In this document: one piece after another, positions 1 to 8,063 of the stretch
Numbering within the stretch: the first letter of the stretch is position 1
Layout: the number at the start of each line of letters is the position of its first letter
Notes under the pieces: generated by a model
Seen by the model: only the letters and a program-made list of their open reading frames with translations
What the model was told of the DNA's origin: nothing
Databases searched by the model: none
NCBI GenBank assembly: GCA_022614795.1
Contig: JAKEHX010000446.1
Span: 1 to 19,637 of the forward strand
Direction of reading: 5' to 3'
DNA length: 19,637 nucleotides
From: Planctomycetaceae bacterium
GTDB lineage: Bacteria > Planctomycetota > Planctomycetia > Pirellulales > Pirellulaceae
Position numbers and translations under genes: made by a program

Positions 1-936
1 CGCCGTGTTTTCCCAGGCTTTCATGGCCTTGAGCTGTGCGAGCACGCGGCCGATCTCGCGGTCCATCCGATCGACCATGGCCGCATGAATTGCCATGCGA
101 GTTTCGAAGTGGCCGCGCTCCTCGTCGGTCAACTCGTCCCACGGTTTGAGGCCCGCCGTGCGGGGCGAAAGTTCGCCATCGACGATTCCCAGCTCCTTGA
201 GCCGCTGCCATCGCTGGCGGCGAAGCACGTCGTAGCCCGCCTTGAACCGGCCGCGGTAGCGGTCGATGTCTTCTGGCAGGGCGTGCAGCGGAAAATGCGG
301 CGATGTAAAGCAGAGGTAATGAAAGAAGGGCTTATCGGCATGGCTGGCGGCGTGATCGGCCAGGCAGCGAATGGCGTGGTCGGCGATCAGCGTCGTAACG
401 TATTGCGGCCTGGCCGGATCGACGGGGGGCAGCGGCTGATCGTCCTCGGTGTGGTTCTGCGGCGAAAAGTAGCGGTTGTGGTCATTGAGCAGGTAAGAGC
501 GGTCGAAGCCGTTTTTCAGCGGCTGGCCGTCGATGTGCCACTTGCCGGAGTGATAGGTGCGATAGCCGAGCGGCCGCAGATACTCGGTCACCAGCGGCGC
601 CCAAGCGGGCCGCGTCCCCTGGCTCCCCCCGCTAACCGTGGGCAGGGCGTCGCGGCGAATCTGCTGGGCGTAGTAACCGGTCATGATCGCCCCGCGCGTC
701 GGCCAGCAGCGGGCGGTGTTATAGAACTGCGTGAACCGCAGGCCTCCGGCAGCCAGCGCGTCGAGATTGGGCGTGTCGATCTGACCGCCGTAGCAGCCCA
801 GATCGGAAAATCCCATGTCATCGGCAAGGATGATCAGAAAATTGGGACGATCGGCCGCTGTGGATTGGTAAGCAGCACCACCGTGAGCCGTCATGAAGAG
901 CGCGAAACAGGCGACGGTACGAATGAGAGCGTTCAT
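1..936 (-). CDS. Secreted sulfatase (arylsulfatase family), N-terminal 312 residues, runs off the left edge
   Basis: The minus-strand frame is open from 936 to base 1 without a stop, so the 3' part lies outside the window. It starts with a hydrophobic signal peptide (MNALIRTVACFALFM...). Next comes the sulfatase metal-binding start PNFLIILADDMGFSDLGCYG at about residues 31-50. The catalytic motif C-W-P-T-R follows at residues 77-81, where Cys77 would be converted to formylglycine as in CxPxR sulfatases. The segment near the left edge, ending MVDRMDREIGRVL, also matches the family. The enzyme would hydrolyse sulfate esters outside the cytoplasm; the substrate cannot be read from sequence. Sulfatases are numerous in marine planctomycetes and usually act on sulfated glycans. 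The ATG at 936 is chosen because the later in-frame ATG at 894 would remove most of the signal peptide. No clear Shine-Dalgarno is seen. It is divergent from ispE. Confidence 0.93.
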   Translation of the reverse strand, partial: MNALIRTVACFALFMTAHGGAAYQSTAADRPNFLIILADDMGFSDLGCYGGQIDTPNLDALAAGGLRFTQFYNTARCWPTRGAIMTGYYAQQIRRDALPTVSGGSQGTRPAWAPLVTEYLRPLGYRTYHSGKWHIDGQPLKNGFDRSYLLNDHNRYFSPQNHTEDDQPLPPVDPARPQYVTTLIADHAIRCLADHAASHADKPFFHYLCFTSPHFPLHALPEDIDRYRGRFKAGYDVLRRQRWQRLKELGIVDGELSPRTAGLKPWDELTDEERGHFETRMAIHAAMVDRMDREIGRVLAQLKAMKAWENTA

Positions 937-1060
937 GAGAGCTTTGAATCGAGTTGCGCGGAAACTGTTCGATGGCGTGCAAATTGTCGCTCCGCCGCCG
1001 AGCCCGGTCAAATCGTCCTGTTCAAAGGAGATGGCAAAGGGCTGCCCGGCAACTTCAAGA

Positions 1061-1088
1061 TTGACCCTCCCGCGACGAACAGTACAAT
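1061..1088 (+). promoter_or_regulatory. Candidate sigma70-type promoter for ispE-spoVG
   Basis: TTGACC at 1061-1066 and TACAAT at 1083-1088 are separated by 16 bases; each is 5/6 to the E. coli consensus. It lies in the 311-bp gap 937-1247 between the divergent sulfatase and ispE. It would give a transcript starting near 1095 with a leader of about 150 nt. I see no riboswitch or other gene in the rest of the gap. Inferred from pattern only. Confidence 0.5.
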
Positions 1089-1247
1089 TTTGGACTGGCC
1101 AGGCCGACCTCTCCTCGTTGATGCAACGTGATTATCGTCTCTTCGCGGCTGGCCGATCAGGTGATCGAGTCGGAGATGCAGGTTCGATCCGCGTACGGCG
1201 TTGCGGCGGCAGGGCGATAAAGCCCGAAGGCGCTCGCGGCGACAGGG

Positions 1248-2153
1248 ATGTACGTTCGGCAGCTGTGCGAGCGCGTGCTCATTGAAGCCCCAGCGAAGGT
1301 CAACTTGTCGCTGGAGGTGCTCTTCAACCGAAGCGATGGCTTTCACGAGATTGAAACGCTGATCGTCGCGGTGCGCGTGTGCGACACGCTGGAATTTACG
1401 CCGACGGCGGACGGAGAGATCCGTCTTGAATGTCGTTGGGCCAGCGGCATGGTGGCAGACAAGCGAGCGGAGTTGGGCGATTTGCCGCAAGGCCCTGAAA
1501 ACATCGTGTGGCGAGCGGCATCGCTGGTGCGCGAGCGGGCCGGAGTCACCAGCGGGGCACAGATTCGACTAATCAAGCGAATTCCTTCGGCTGCCGGCCT
1601 GGGCGGGGCTTCGGCGGATGCGGCTGCGGCAATTGTCGCGGCCAATTTGGCGTGGAAACTCGCCTGGCCGCGCGAGCGGTTGGCGGCGCTGGCGGCTGAG
1701 ATAGGGAGCGACGTCCCGTTCTTCCTGGGGCCGGGTGCGGCAATTTGTCGCGGTCGCGGTGAGCAGATCGAGTCGATTCCCGCGTGCCGACTGCATCTGG
1801 TTGTGGTGCGGCCTCCGGTCGGATTGAGCACTCCCGCCGTTTACAAAGCGTGCCATCCCGCGCCGCCGCGTGATTGCCAGCACCTGCGGGGGGCTCTGGC
1901 GCGTGGCAACGTAGCGGCGGCATCAAGAATGCTCAATAATCGGCTGGAAGACGCCGCTCAGAAGCTGACACCCTGGATTTCGCATTTGCGCGGCGAGTTC
2001 TCGCGGCAGGGGATGCTGGGACATCAGATGAGCGGCAGCGGGTCAGGCTACTTCGGCATCTGCTGGCACGCACGGCAGGCGCGCCGCGTCGCGGCCAGGT
2101 TGCGTTCGCGGCGACCCGGCTGGGTGCGGGCGGCTGTGACGACAAACCATTGA
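1248..2153 (+). CDS. ispE: 4-diphosphocytidyl-2-C-methyl-D-erythritol kinase
   Basis: GHMP-family kinase of the non-mevalonate (MEP) isoprenoid pathway. It phosphorylates CDP-methylerythritol at the 2-hydroxyl using ATP, in the cytoplasm. The 301 residues match the family length. Visible landmarks are the substrate-side APAKVNLSL segment (residues 14-22, Lys17), the glycine-rich ATP loop PSAAGLGGASADAAA (113-127), the GSDVPFFLG motif with the likely catalytic Asp155, and the C-terminal GHMP glycine motif MSGSGSGYFG (261-270). The ATG at 1248 follows GACAGGG; a shorter N-terminus is possible because the conserved part begins near residue 11. It is followed 75 bp later by spoVG in the same direction, so the two are probably co-transcribed from the promoter near 1061. 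Confidence 0.96.
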   Translation: MYVRQLCERVLIEAPAKVNLSLEVLFNRSDGFHEIETLIVAVRVCDTLEFTPTADGEIRLECRWASGMVADKRAELGDLPQGPENIVWRAASLVRERAGVTSGAQIRLIKRIPSAAGLGGASADAAAAIVAANLAWKLAWPRERLAALAAEIGSDVPFFLGPGAAICRGRGEQIESIPACRLHLVVVRPPVGLSTPAVYKACHPAPPRDCQHLRGALARGNVAAASRMLNNRLEDAAQKLTPWISHLRGEFSRQGMLGHQMSGSGSGYFGICWHARQARRVAARLRSRRPGWVRAAVTTNH

Positions 2154-2228
2154 GCGGATTCATTGCGATGTTGTTTGAATGACGGAACTGACGGAACTAA
2201 TGGCGAGCCAACCTGGGAGGGAACAGCC

Positions 2229-2972
2229 ATGGAAATCACCGAGGTTCGCATCAAGTTGATGGAGGATTCGGATGACCGGCTGCAAGCGTTTTGCTCGGTC
2301 ACGTTCGACAACGCGTTCGTGGTCCGCGACCTGAAGATCATCGACGGCACCAACGGCCCCTTCGTCGCGATGCCCAGCCGCAAGCTGACGAGCCACTGTC
2401 ACCAGTGCGGGTCGAAGAACCACCTCAAAGCCTCGTATTGCAACCAGTGCGGCGCGCGGCAGCGTGAAGAGCGGCTGGTGCGCGATGCGGAAGGGCGGGC
2501 CAAGCTGTATGCCGACATCGCCCATCCGATCAACTCGTCCTGCCGCGAAATGATCCAGACGCGTGTGATCTCGGAGTTTCGCGTCGAGCAGGAGCGGTCC
2601 AAGCAGCCGGGCTACATCTCGAAATACGACGACGACTACGACGACGATATCGATCCGAGCCTGATTCCGCCGGACGAGCGGCGCACGCCGGCGGGCGCCG
2701 GGCAAGTTGCGACGACTCCGGCAGCAACTCCCGCGCCGCCGACGGTCCACGCCCAACCTGCCCAGCCGCAGCCTCCTCCGCCGCATATTCCGTCGCCGGC
2801 GCAACCCGCGCGGACCAGCCCTCCCTCCAATGCGACGACAGGTGAATCGACTGGAGGGCCACACTTTACGGGTTCTGGACCGCAGCCTCAAACGGCGCGC
2901 GAGCCCGCGGAAACCAAAGAGCCCGCGCAGCGGAATCGGCCGCGGGGCGAGTTCGGCGCGGGGGTGTTTTAA
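2229..2972 (+). CDS. spoVG: SpoVG-family RNA/DNA-binding regulator with inserted zinc ribbon and proline-rich tail
   Basis: Residues 1-52 (MEITEVRIKLMED... to FVAMPSRKLT) and about 95-117 (ADIAHPINSSCREMIQ...) together make the SpoVG fold, a small nucleic-acid-binding regulator. Between the two halves sits a zinc ribbon with CHQC at 57-60 and CNQC at 71-74, followed by a charged linker. After residue 130 there is an acidic run, then about 90 residues rich in Pro, Ala and Thr, probably disordered. The product is 247 residues, whereas SpoVG of Bacillus is roughly 100. The start is the ATG at 2229, which has a strong GGGAGGG at 2216-2222; an in-frame ATG 22 codons upstream lacks conservation and such a site. 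Its place after ispE matches what I recall for planctomycetes. The regulatory target is unknown. Confidence 0.9.
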   Translation: MEITEVRIKLMEDSDDRLQAFCSVTFDNAFVVRDLKIIDGTNGPFVAMPSRKLTSHCHQCGSKNHLKASYCNQCGARQREERLVRDAEGRAKLYADIAHPINSSCREMIQTRVISEFRVEQERSKQPGYISKYDDDYDDDIDPSLIPPDERRTPAGAGQVATTPAATPAPPTVHAQPAQPQPPPPHIPSPAQPARTSPPSNATTGESTGGPHFTGSGPQPQTAREPAETKEPAQRNRPRGEFGAGVF

Positions 2973-2981
2973 GCGGAGTCT

Positions 2982-4394
2982 TCACACCTTCACCCGCTGC
3001 CATCCGCCCTGTGCGAAGCGGCCCGCGGCCAGCAGGCTGCGCAGGGCCACGTCGGCAACCATCGCCCACCACGCGCCGGCCACGCCCAGGCCCAGGCCCG
3101 GAATCGTGAGGCCCAAAATCGGCAGCGGAACCTCATCCCAGGCCAGCAGGCAAGCCCCTGGAATCCGCACGCCGACCAGGCCAATGAACGTAATCGCCAG
3201 GGGCCAGGCCGTATCGCCCGAGCCGCGGAGGGCCCCGCTCAGCACCATCAGCACGGCCAGCGAAGGACAGGAAAGGGCGACGATCCGCAGCAGTTGTCCG
3301 ACAAGAATCGCGGTGCCAGTGCGCCGGCCGATGAACAGCACCGCCAGGGCATCGCCCGCGAAATACATCACCAGGCCCGCCAGCGTCATGATGGCAACCG
3401 CCGAGGCAACGCACAGCAGCACGCCCCGCACGGCGCGGCGGTCGTCGGCTGCACCGAGCGCCTGGCCGGCGAGGGTCGCGGCTGCGACTTGAAACGCCGA
3501 GCCAGGCAAGTACGACATCGCCTCGATCTGTACTCCCAAGCCGTGGGCGGCCTGGGCGGATGTGCCCAAGCGATTGATGATGCCGACGTAGATCAAGTGG
3601 CAAATGAGGACCGAGAGCACATCGAATCCGCCGGGAATTCCCACGCGGAGCATCCGCCGAATCATGCGCCAGTCGTAGCGCCACCACGCCGTTCGCTCGC
3701 CGGCAAGGTCGGCAATCGAGACGCCGCCTCCGCCGCGCACCAGCCGCGCGAGAATGATCGCGCCGCCGATCGAGTGTCCCACGGCCGAGCCGATCGCCAG
3801 GCCGTCCCAGCCCAGGTTGGGAAGCGGACCAAGCCCCGTGACCAAGGCTGCGCTGAGCGTCATATCGACGAGGTTCAGGATGATGCGGGCGAGCATGCCG
3901 CTGTAGGTGTCGCCCGCTCCGCGGAGGCAAGCGGTCCCCACTTGTTCGACCATGATCAGCGGAATCGCCGGGGCGATGATCCAGATGTAGCGGACCGCGA
4001 GGCGCGCCGCTTCGCCGCGCAGGCTCATCGCGGCGACAAACGTCCTCCCGCCGGCGAGCACCAGGACGACGACTGCCGCGGCCACGAGGATACCCACGAA
4101 GAGCGCCTGGCGCGTGGCATGGGCCGCTGCGTGGCGCTGGCCGCCGCCAACCATGCGGGCCACGACGGCCAGAGCGCCGATGCTGACGACCTGAAAAAGG
4201 ACCGGCAGCACCCACAGGAAATAGGCCACGAGGCCCATCGCCGCCAGCGGCTCGTCCCCCTTCAGAAAGCGTCCTGCCAGGAAGAAGTCGGTATAACCCA
4301 CGAGCAGGTTCAGCGATTCCTCCGCGAGCACGGGTAGTGCCAGCACGAGCATCGCGCGGAAGGTGCTGGTCGAGGCGGAGGGTACGTCGGTCAA
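2982..4394 (-). CDS. MATE-family multidrug/sodium antiporter
   Basis: A polytopic inner-membrane protein of about 456-470 residues with roughly twelve hydrophobic helices, the usual MATE length. It has a MATE-like first helix (LALPVLAEESLNLLVGYTDF) and a second half repeating the pattern (GIPGGFDVLSVLICHLIYVG). A segment in the second half, LSGALRGSGDTAWPL, is also typical. MATE proteins export drugs or metabolites in exchange for Na+ or H+; the substrate here is unknown. The start is uncertain. ATG at 4352 would begin inside helix 1, so I prefer the TTG at 4394, which adds 14 residues; neither has a clear ribosome site. The frame stays open upstream to 5036, but that part is repeat and antisense sequence. 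It converges on spoVG, whose stop is 9 bp away. Confidence 0.88.
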   Translation of the reverse strand: MTDVPSASTSTFRAMLVLALPVLAEESLNLLVGYTDFFLAGRFLKGDEPLAAMGLVAYFLWVLPVLFQVVSIGALAVVARMVGGGQRHAAAHATRQALFVGILVAAAVVVLVLAGGRTFVAAMSLRGEAARLAVRYIWIIAPAIPLIMVEQVGTACLRGAGDTYSGMLARIILNLVDMTLSAALVTGLGPLPNLGWDGLAIGSAVGHSIGGAIILARLVRGGGGVSIADLAGERTAWWRYDWRMIRRMLRVGIPGGFDVLSVLICHLIYVGIINRLGTSAQAAHGLGVQIEAMSYLPGSAFQVAAATLAGQALGAADDRRAVRGVLLCVASAVAIMTLAGLVMYFAGDALAVLFIGRRTGTAILVGQLLRIVALSCPSLAVLMVLSGALRGSGDTAWPLAITFIGLVGVRIPGACLLAWDEVPLPILGLTIPGLGLGVAGAWWAMVADVALRSLLAAGRFAQGGWQRVKV

Positions 4395-4463
4395 CGTGGT
4401 ATCCGGCGGCTGAAGGTGGGAATGCAGTCTACCGGACGCGGCAAGTTGCCAGGCACCCCAACT

Positions 4464-4570
4464 TGGTCCCAAGCTCTGCTTGGGACCACACGTGTTCGAA
4501 GCTCTGCTTCGGGAGTTGTCCAGGAAGCAGAGCTTCCATACCGTGGGTTCCCAAGCGGAGCTTGGGAACC
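4464..4570. repeat. Array of four palindromes sharing an AAGC-N3-GCTT core
   Basis: Four perfect inverted repeats with 3-nt loops occur in about 107 bp: 4464-4488 (11-bp arms, TGGTCCCAAGC), 4497-4511 (6-bp arms), 4523-4537 (6-bp arms) and 4546-4570 (11-bp arms, GGTTCCCAAGC). All have the same AAGC/GCTT base at the loop. They lie in the roughly 300-bp spacer between the divergent MATE and zinc-ribbon genes. This is REP-like architecture; no transposase gene is nearby. Confidence 0.85.
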
Positions 4571-4576
4571 AGAATG

Positions 4577-4609
4577 ATGACGAATGACCAATGACGAATG
4601 ACCAATGAC
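4577..4609. repeat. 14-bp tandem repeat (ATGACGAATGACCA)
   Basis: Two perfect copies at 4577-4590 and 4591-4604, followed by a partial third. Related sequence of the ATGACGAATG type is found in the 13269-13408 spacer and upstream of ssrA (16638-16668), so it is a recurring spacer sequence in this genome. Confidence 0.8.
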
Positions 4610-4698
4610 AGGCTGCGGAGGCTTGCGAAGGCACTCGCCCGCTATTTCTAATGAAACCAGGCGGTGCTGGGCCGCCGCATACTGAGATAGGAAGTGCC

Positions 4699-5319
4699 AT
4701 GGCAGTCCGGTGTACGCGTTGCGGCGAGGAACTCTTGGGAGCGGTCAACCGCTGCTGGAAGTGCGGCCAGGAGTTCCGCGCGCGGCCGACCGTCGATGGG
4801 CTGCCGCCGGTGCGGGACGAGATCGTGGCCGGCGCCGCGGCAACTGCGCTGCCTGCCGGCGAGGCGCTCGAAGCGGCGGTGCTGGTCGAATCCGCGTCCG
4901 AACAGCCCGCAGTGCAGACGATGCCGCCTCCCGCGCCGACGGCGGTGCTCGTCGCGCCCGCGGGCCCGCTGCCGCCGCATCCGCTGGCGACGCCCGCTCC
5001 GCCGCAGCCGCGCGTTACCAGCCGGCCGACAAACATTGCAGCCGAAGGGGGCGCATATGCGGCACTGGCCTTGGGGGTGTTTGGGCTCGTGCTGTCCTGG
5101 TCGCTCTTTTACGGGGCGCTGGTGGCCCTGGTCGGGCTCTTGGCGGGCATTTGGGGCATCTATTCGCCGCGGCGCAATTGGGCACTCGTGGGAATGCTGC
5201 TGTGCGCCCTTGCGATCGGCCTGGGAACCTTTACGGGCGTGCGGCAATTGAATTTGTATCTGACCCGCAACGCACCGATTGAAGCCCCCACGACGGACGA
5301 GCCCGAAATCCTGCCGTAA
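4699..5319 (+). CDS. Zinc-ribbon membrane protein of unknown function
   Basis: A 206-residue protein. Residues 1-25 form a zinc ribbon with CTRC at 5-8 and CWKC at 19-22. About residues 65-112 are a Pro/Ala-rich linker. Residues about 119-180 hold two or three hydrophobic helices (from AYAALALGVFGLVLSW to LLCALAIGLGTFTG) that resemble the small DUF4190-type membrane domain. The C-terminus is short and acidic. A cytoplasmic zinc ribbon tethered to the membrane is the simplest picture; no enzymatic motif is visible and the role is unknown. ATG at 4699 is preferred because AGGAAG lies at 4689-4694 and the zinc ribbon starts right after it; the in-frame ATG at 4651 has no such support. It stands alone, divergent from the MATE gene. 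Confidence 0.8.
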   Translation: MAVRCTRCGEELLGAVNRCWKCGQEFRARPTVDGLPPVRDEIVAGAAATALPAGEALEAAVLVESASEQPAVQTMPPPAPTAVLVAPAGPLPPHPLATPAPPQPRVTSRPTNIAAEGGAYAALALGVFGLVLSWSLFYGALVALVGLLAGIWGIYSPRRNWALVGMLLCALAIGLGTFTGVRQLNLYLTRNAPIEAPTTDEPEILP

Positions 5320-5371
5320 TGATCGAGGCGGACTAAGCACGTCAAATGGCATGGGCATTCTACGGATAAGG

Positions 5372-5400
5372 TTTCCCTTTTCCGGCGAGCAGATAATAAT
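5372..5400 (+). promoter_or_regulatory. Weak candidate promoter upstream of the PQQ/EF-hand gene
   Basis: An AT-rich GATAATAAT block at 5392-5400 gives two overlapping -10-like hexamers (each 5/6). The best -35 at the right spacing, TTTCCC at 5372-5377, is poor. It lies about 65 bp before the start at 5466. Pattern only. Confidence 0.25.
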
Positions 5401-5465
5401 TCAGCCCGATCGCGCCAGCCGGCTGGCACGCGCGCAGGAGCCCTCTTCTCTTCTTGGAGCCTGAC

Positions 5466-6899
5466 ATGAAGCTTGTCGCCTTCACCGTGCTCGTTGGGGT
5501 TTGTGCATCCGCTCTTGTCGCCGCCGAGCCGCTCGCCTGGCCACAGTTCCGCGGTCCGGGCGGTTCCGGCGTGGCCGATGATCAAAAACCCCCCGTGCAA
5601 ATCGGCCCGGAAAAGAATGTGAAGTGGAAAGTGGCAGCTCCCAGCGGGCTCTCTTCGCCCATCGTGGCCGGCGACAAGCTCGTCATCACGGCGTTTGATG
5701 GCGGCAAGCTCTACACAATCGCCTACGACCGCGCCAGCGGGAAGGAAGCGTGGCGCGCCCAGGCCCCCGCCAAGCAGATCGAGGCCTACTACAAGGAGGG
5801 GAGCCCCGCGGCATCGACGCCCCTCACCGACGGCCAGCGGATCATCTCTTACTTCGGGTCGTGCGGGCTCGTTTGCTACGACCTGGCGGGCAAGGAGCTG
5901 TGGAAGTACGACATGCCGACGGCGACCACGCCCGGCGACTTTGGCACGGGAACCTCGCCGACCCTGGCCGACGGCATCGTCGTCGTTGTTCGCGACGAAG
6001 TGAAAAACCCGCGGATCGTCGCGGTTGACGCAGCCAGCGGATCGTTCCTCTGGGAGACGAAGCGACGGTCGGTTTCCTCTTATTGCACTCCGGTCATCTG
6101 GGACACTCCCGAGGGCAAACAGATCGCCGCGGCCGGACACGCCCAGTTGGTTGGCTACGACCTCAAGACGGGAGCGGAGAAGTGGTCCCTCTCCGGCATG
6201 CCATCGGGTTGTTGCTCCTCGCCGGTGGTAGCCAACGGTACGCTGCTCTTCGCCGGCTGGTCGCCAGGCGGGCCAGACAGCGAATTCCAAATGCCCACGT
6301 TCGACGCCGTGCTGAAGGTGGGAGACCCGGACAAGGACCAGAAACTCTCGCGGGCCGAATCCGACGCGACGCCGTTCAAAGATTTCTTCAACGGCACGGA
6401 TGCGAACAAGGACGGCTATGTCGTCCGCGACGAGTGGGACGCGGTCATCAAGTTCATGACCGAGGGCAAAAACAGTGCGTTCGCTTTGAAGGCGGGCGGG
6501 ACCGGCGACATAACGACCTCGCACGTCCTCTGGAAGCAGACGAGAGGGCTGCCGTACATCGCGTCGGCGATCCACTACCGTGGGCAATATGTAATGGTGA
6601 AGGACGGCGGCATCGTCACCGCCTACGACGCCCAGACGGGCAAGGACGTCTACCTGATGAAGCGGGCCATCGCCTCCGGGAGCTACTATGCATCGCCTGT
6701 GGCGGCCGGCGGCCACATCTATTTCGTGTCGCTGGCCGACGGCGTGGTGACCGTTCTCAAGGCCGGCACTAAGGAACCAGATGTCGTGGCCGAGAATCCG
6801 CCGCTGGGCGAGCGCGTGGCCGCCACCCCGGCGATTGCCGACGACACGCTGTACGTGCGGACCGAGAAGCACCTGTATGCCTTCGCGGCGGCAAAATAG
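5466..6899 (+). CDS. Exported PQQ-like beta-propeller protein with two EF-hand loops (BamB-like)
   Basis: The 477-residue protein starts with a signal peptide (MKLVAFTVLVGVCASALVAA) and then WPQFRGPGGSG, the usual entry to planctomycete PQQ propellers. Blades follow with repeats such as YDRASGKEAW, VDAASGSFLWE and YDLKTGAEKWSL. Between blades, at residues 287-298 and 312-323, are two EF-hand calcium loops; the second (DANKDGYVVRDE) is canonical. No PQQ-dependent dehydrogenase active site is evident, so a binding or scaffold role is as likely as an enzyme. The ATG at 5466 has GGAG at 5456-5459; a TTG at 5454 overlaps that site and is rejected. It begins a run of four exported proteins. Gene callers might name it BamB, but there is no outer-membrane assembly context. 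Confidence 0.88.
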   Translation: MKLVAFTVLVGVCASALVAAEPLAWPQFRGPGGSGVADDQKPPVQIGPEKNVKWKVAAPSGLSSPIVAGDKLVITAFDGGKLYTIAYDRASGKEAWRAQAPAKQIEAYYKEGSPAASTPLTDGQRIISYFGSCGLVCYDLAGKELWKYDMPTATTPGDFGTGTSPTLADGIVVVVRDEVKNPRIVAVDAASGSFLWETKRRSVSSYCTPVIWDTPEGKQIAAAGHAQLVGYDLKTGAEKWSLSGMPSGCCSSPVVANGTLLFAGWSPGGPDSEFQMPTFDAVLKVGDPDKDQKLSRAESDATPFKDFFNGTDANKDGYVVRDEWDAVIKFMTEGKNSAFALKAGGTGDITTSHVLWKQTRGLPYIASAIHYRGQYVMVKDGGIVTAYDAQTGKDVYLMKRAIASGSYYASPVAAGGHIYFVSLADGVVTVLKAGTKEPDVVAENPPLGERVAATPAIADDTLYVRTEKHLYAFAAAK

Positions 6900-6938
6900 C
6901 GCTCGACGCGGGAGCAGGGCCGCGCTCGGGTGCCACGT

Positions 6939-6954
6939 CCCACGCTTGCGTGGG
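6939..6954. repeat. Palindrome CCCACGC-TT-GCGTGGG
   Basis: A perfect 7-bp inverted repeat with a TT loop in the 164-bp spacer between the PQQ/EF-hand gene and the esterase gene. There is no T-run on either side, so it is not a standard terminator. Its form (GC-rich arms, CTTG centre) resembles the element at 11010-11053. Confidence 0.7.
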
Positions 6955-7063
6955 CGTGTTGAAAACCTGCCCCACGCTCCCGGTGAATTGACGCGGCCTT
7001 GGGCATCGCGCAATATCAACGCTCACCACAGCTCAACGTTCACCACCCCTCCGAGGAACGTCC

Positions 7064-8029
7064 ATGTTGCGTTTCATCTTGTTCGTGAGCTTGCTCGTCG
7101 TTTCGACGTCGCCCCTATTCGCCCAGGCGAAGAAAAAGCAAGGGCCGCCGGAGCGGCCGATCCCAACCGTCGCCGACTTCGCCTATGCCAATGATTCGCC
7201 GCGGCAGAAGTTTGACTTCTGGCAGGCCAAGTCCGACAAGCCGACCCCCGTGGTGCTGCTGATTCACGGCGGCGGCTGGAAGGGGGGCGACAAGTCGAGC
7301 TACGGCACGCCGGCGATTCAGCCGTATCTCGATCAGGGGATTTCGGTTGCGTCGCTTAACTACCGGTTCATCGAGCAGGCGATGGAGCAGAAGGTCGAGC
7401 CGCCGGTGAAGGGCTGTCTGCACGACGCGGCCCGTGCGCTGCAAACGATCCGCTCGAAGGCGAAGGAGTGGAACCTCGATCCCACGCGGGTCGGGGCGAC
7501 CGGCAGCTCCGCCGGCGCGTGCACGTCGCTGTGGCTGGCCCTGCACGACGACCTGACCGATCCGAAGAGCGATGACCCGATCGCCCGCCAATCGACGCGG
7601 TTGACGTGTGCTGCGGTCAGCGGCGCGCAGACGTCGCTCGATCCCAAGGAGCTGCGCGAGTGGATTCCCAATGCGATTTACGGCGGGCATGCTTTTGGAT
7701 TTGCGGCGCCCGACCGCACGCGGGCGCAGGAATTCGACCTCTTGATCGCCGACCGCGAGAAGGTCCTGCCGTGGATCAAGGAGTACTCGCCGATCGAGCA
7801 GGTCACCAAGGACGATCCGCCGATCTACCTCGACTATCCGAATCAAAAGTCGCCGCCAAAGGTTGGCCAGACCGAAGCAGACCCGACGCATTCGGCCATG
7901 TACGGCGTCAAGCTGGCCGAGAAGCTGGCGGCCACCGGGATCGAGGGGGTCGTTGCCTATCCGGGCCACGCGGACGAAAAGTACGGCTCGATCGCGAAGT
8001 TCTTGATCGCGAAATTGAAAGCTGAGTGA
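7064..8029 (+). CDS. Exported alpha/beta-hydrolase (esterase/lipase-like, BD-FAE type)
   Basis: The 321-residue protein has a signal peptide (MLRFILFVSLLVVSTSPLFA). A short pre-domain is followed by the alpha/beta-hydrolase core: oxyanion motif HGGGW at 68-72, nucleophile elbow GSSAG at 147-151 with Ser149, and a late histidine, probably His302 in YPGHADEKYG. The catalytic acid is not obvious: where the family has an Asp after PPI(F/Y)L there is LDYPNQ. Such proteins cleave carboxylic esters, often acetyl or feruloyl groups on polysaccharides; the substrate here is unknown. The ATG at 7064 has GAGGA at 7053-7057. The next gene begins 34 bp downstream, which suggests co-transcription. Confidence 0.88.
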   Translation: MLRFILFVSLLVVSTSPLFAQAKKKQGPPERPIPTVADFAYANDSPRQKFDFWQAKSDKPTPVVLLIHGGGWKGGDKSSYGTPAIQPYLDQGISVASLNYRFIEQAMEQKVEPPVKGCLHDAARALQTIRSKAKEWNLDPTRVGATGSSAGACTSLWLALHDDLTDPKSDDPIARQSTRLTCAAVSGAQTSLDPKELREWIPNAIYGGHAFGFAAPDRTRAQEFDLLIADREKVLPWIKEYSPIEQVTKDDPPIYLDYPNQKSPPKVGQTEADPTHSAMYGVKLAEKLAATGIEGVVAYPGHADEKYGSIAKFLIAKLKAE

Positions 8030-8063
8030 CCGCGCTATCGCCACGCAAGTACTGGAGCTTGCC

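Noticed and set aside
85..1131. Open plus-strand frame of 348 codons
   Set aside because: It lies antisense to the sulfatase gene, whose minus-strand frame has a signal peptide and the CxPxR motif. The plus frame shows no recognisable domain.
4577..4609. Tandem repeat as a CRISPR array
   Set aside because: The 14-bp units abut with no spacers and there are no cas genes nearby.
4395..5036. Upstream extension of the MATE frame by more than 200 codons
   Set aside because: It runs through the palindrome array and antisense to the zinc-ribbon gene. MATE proteins of about 460 residues need no such extension.
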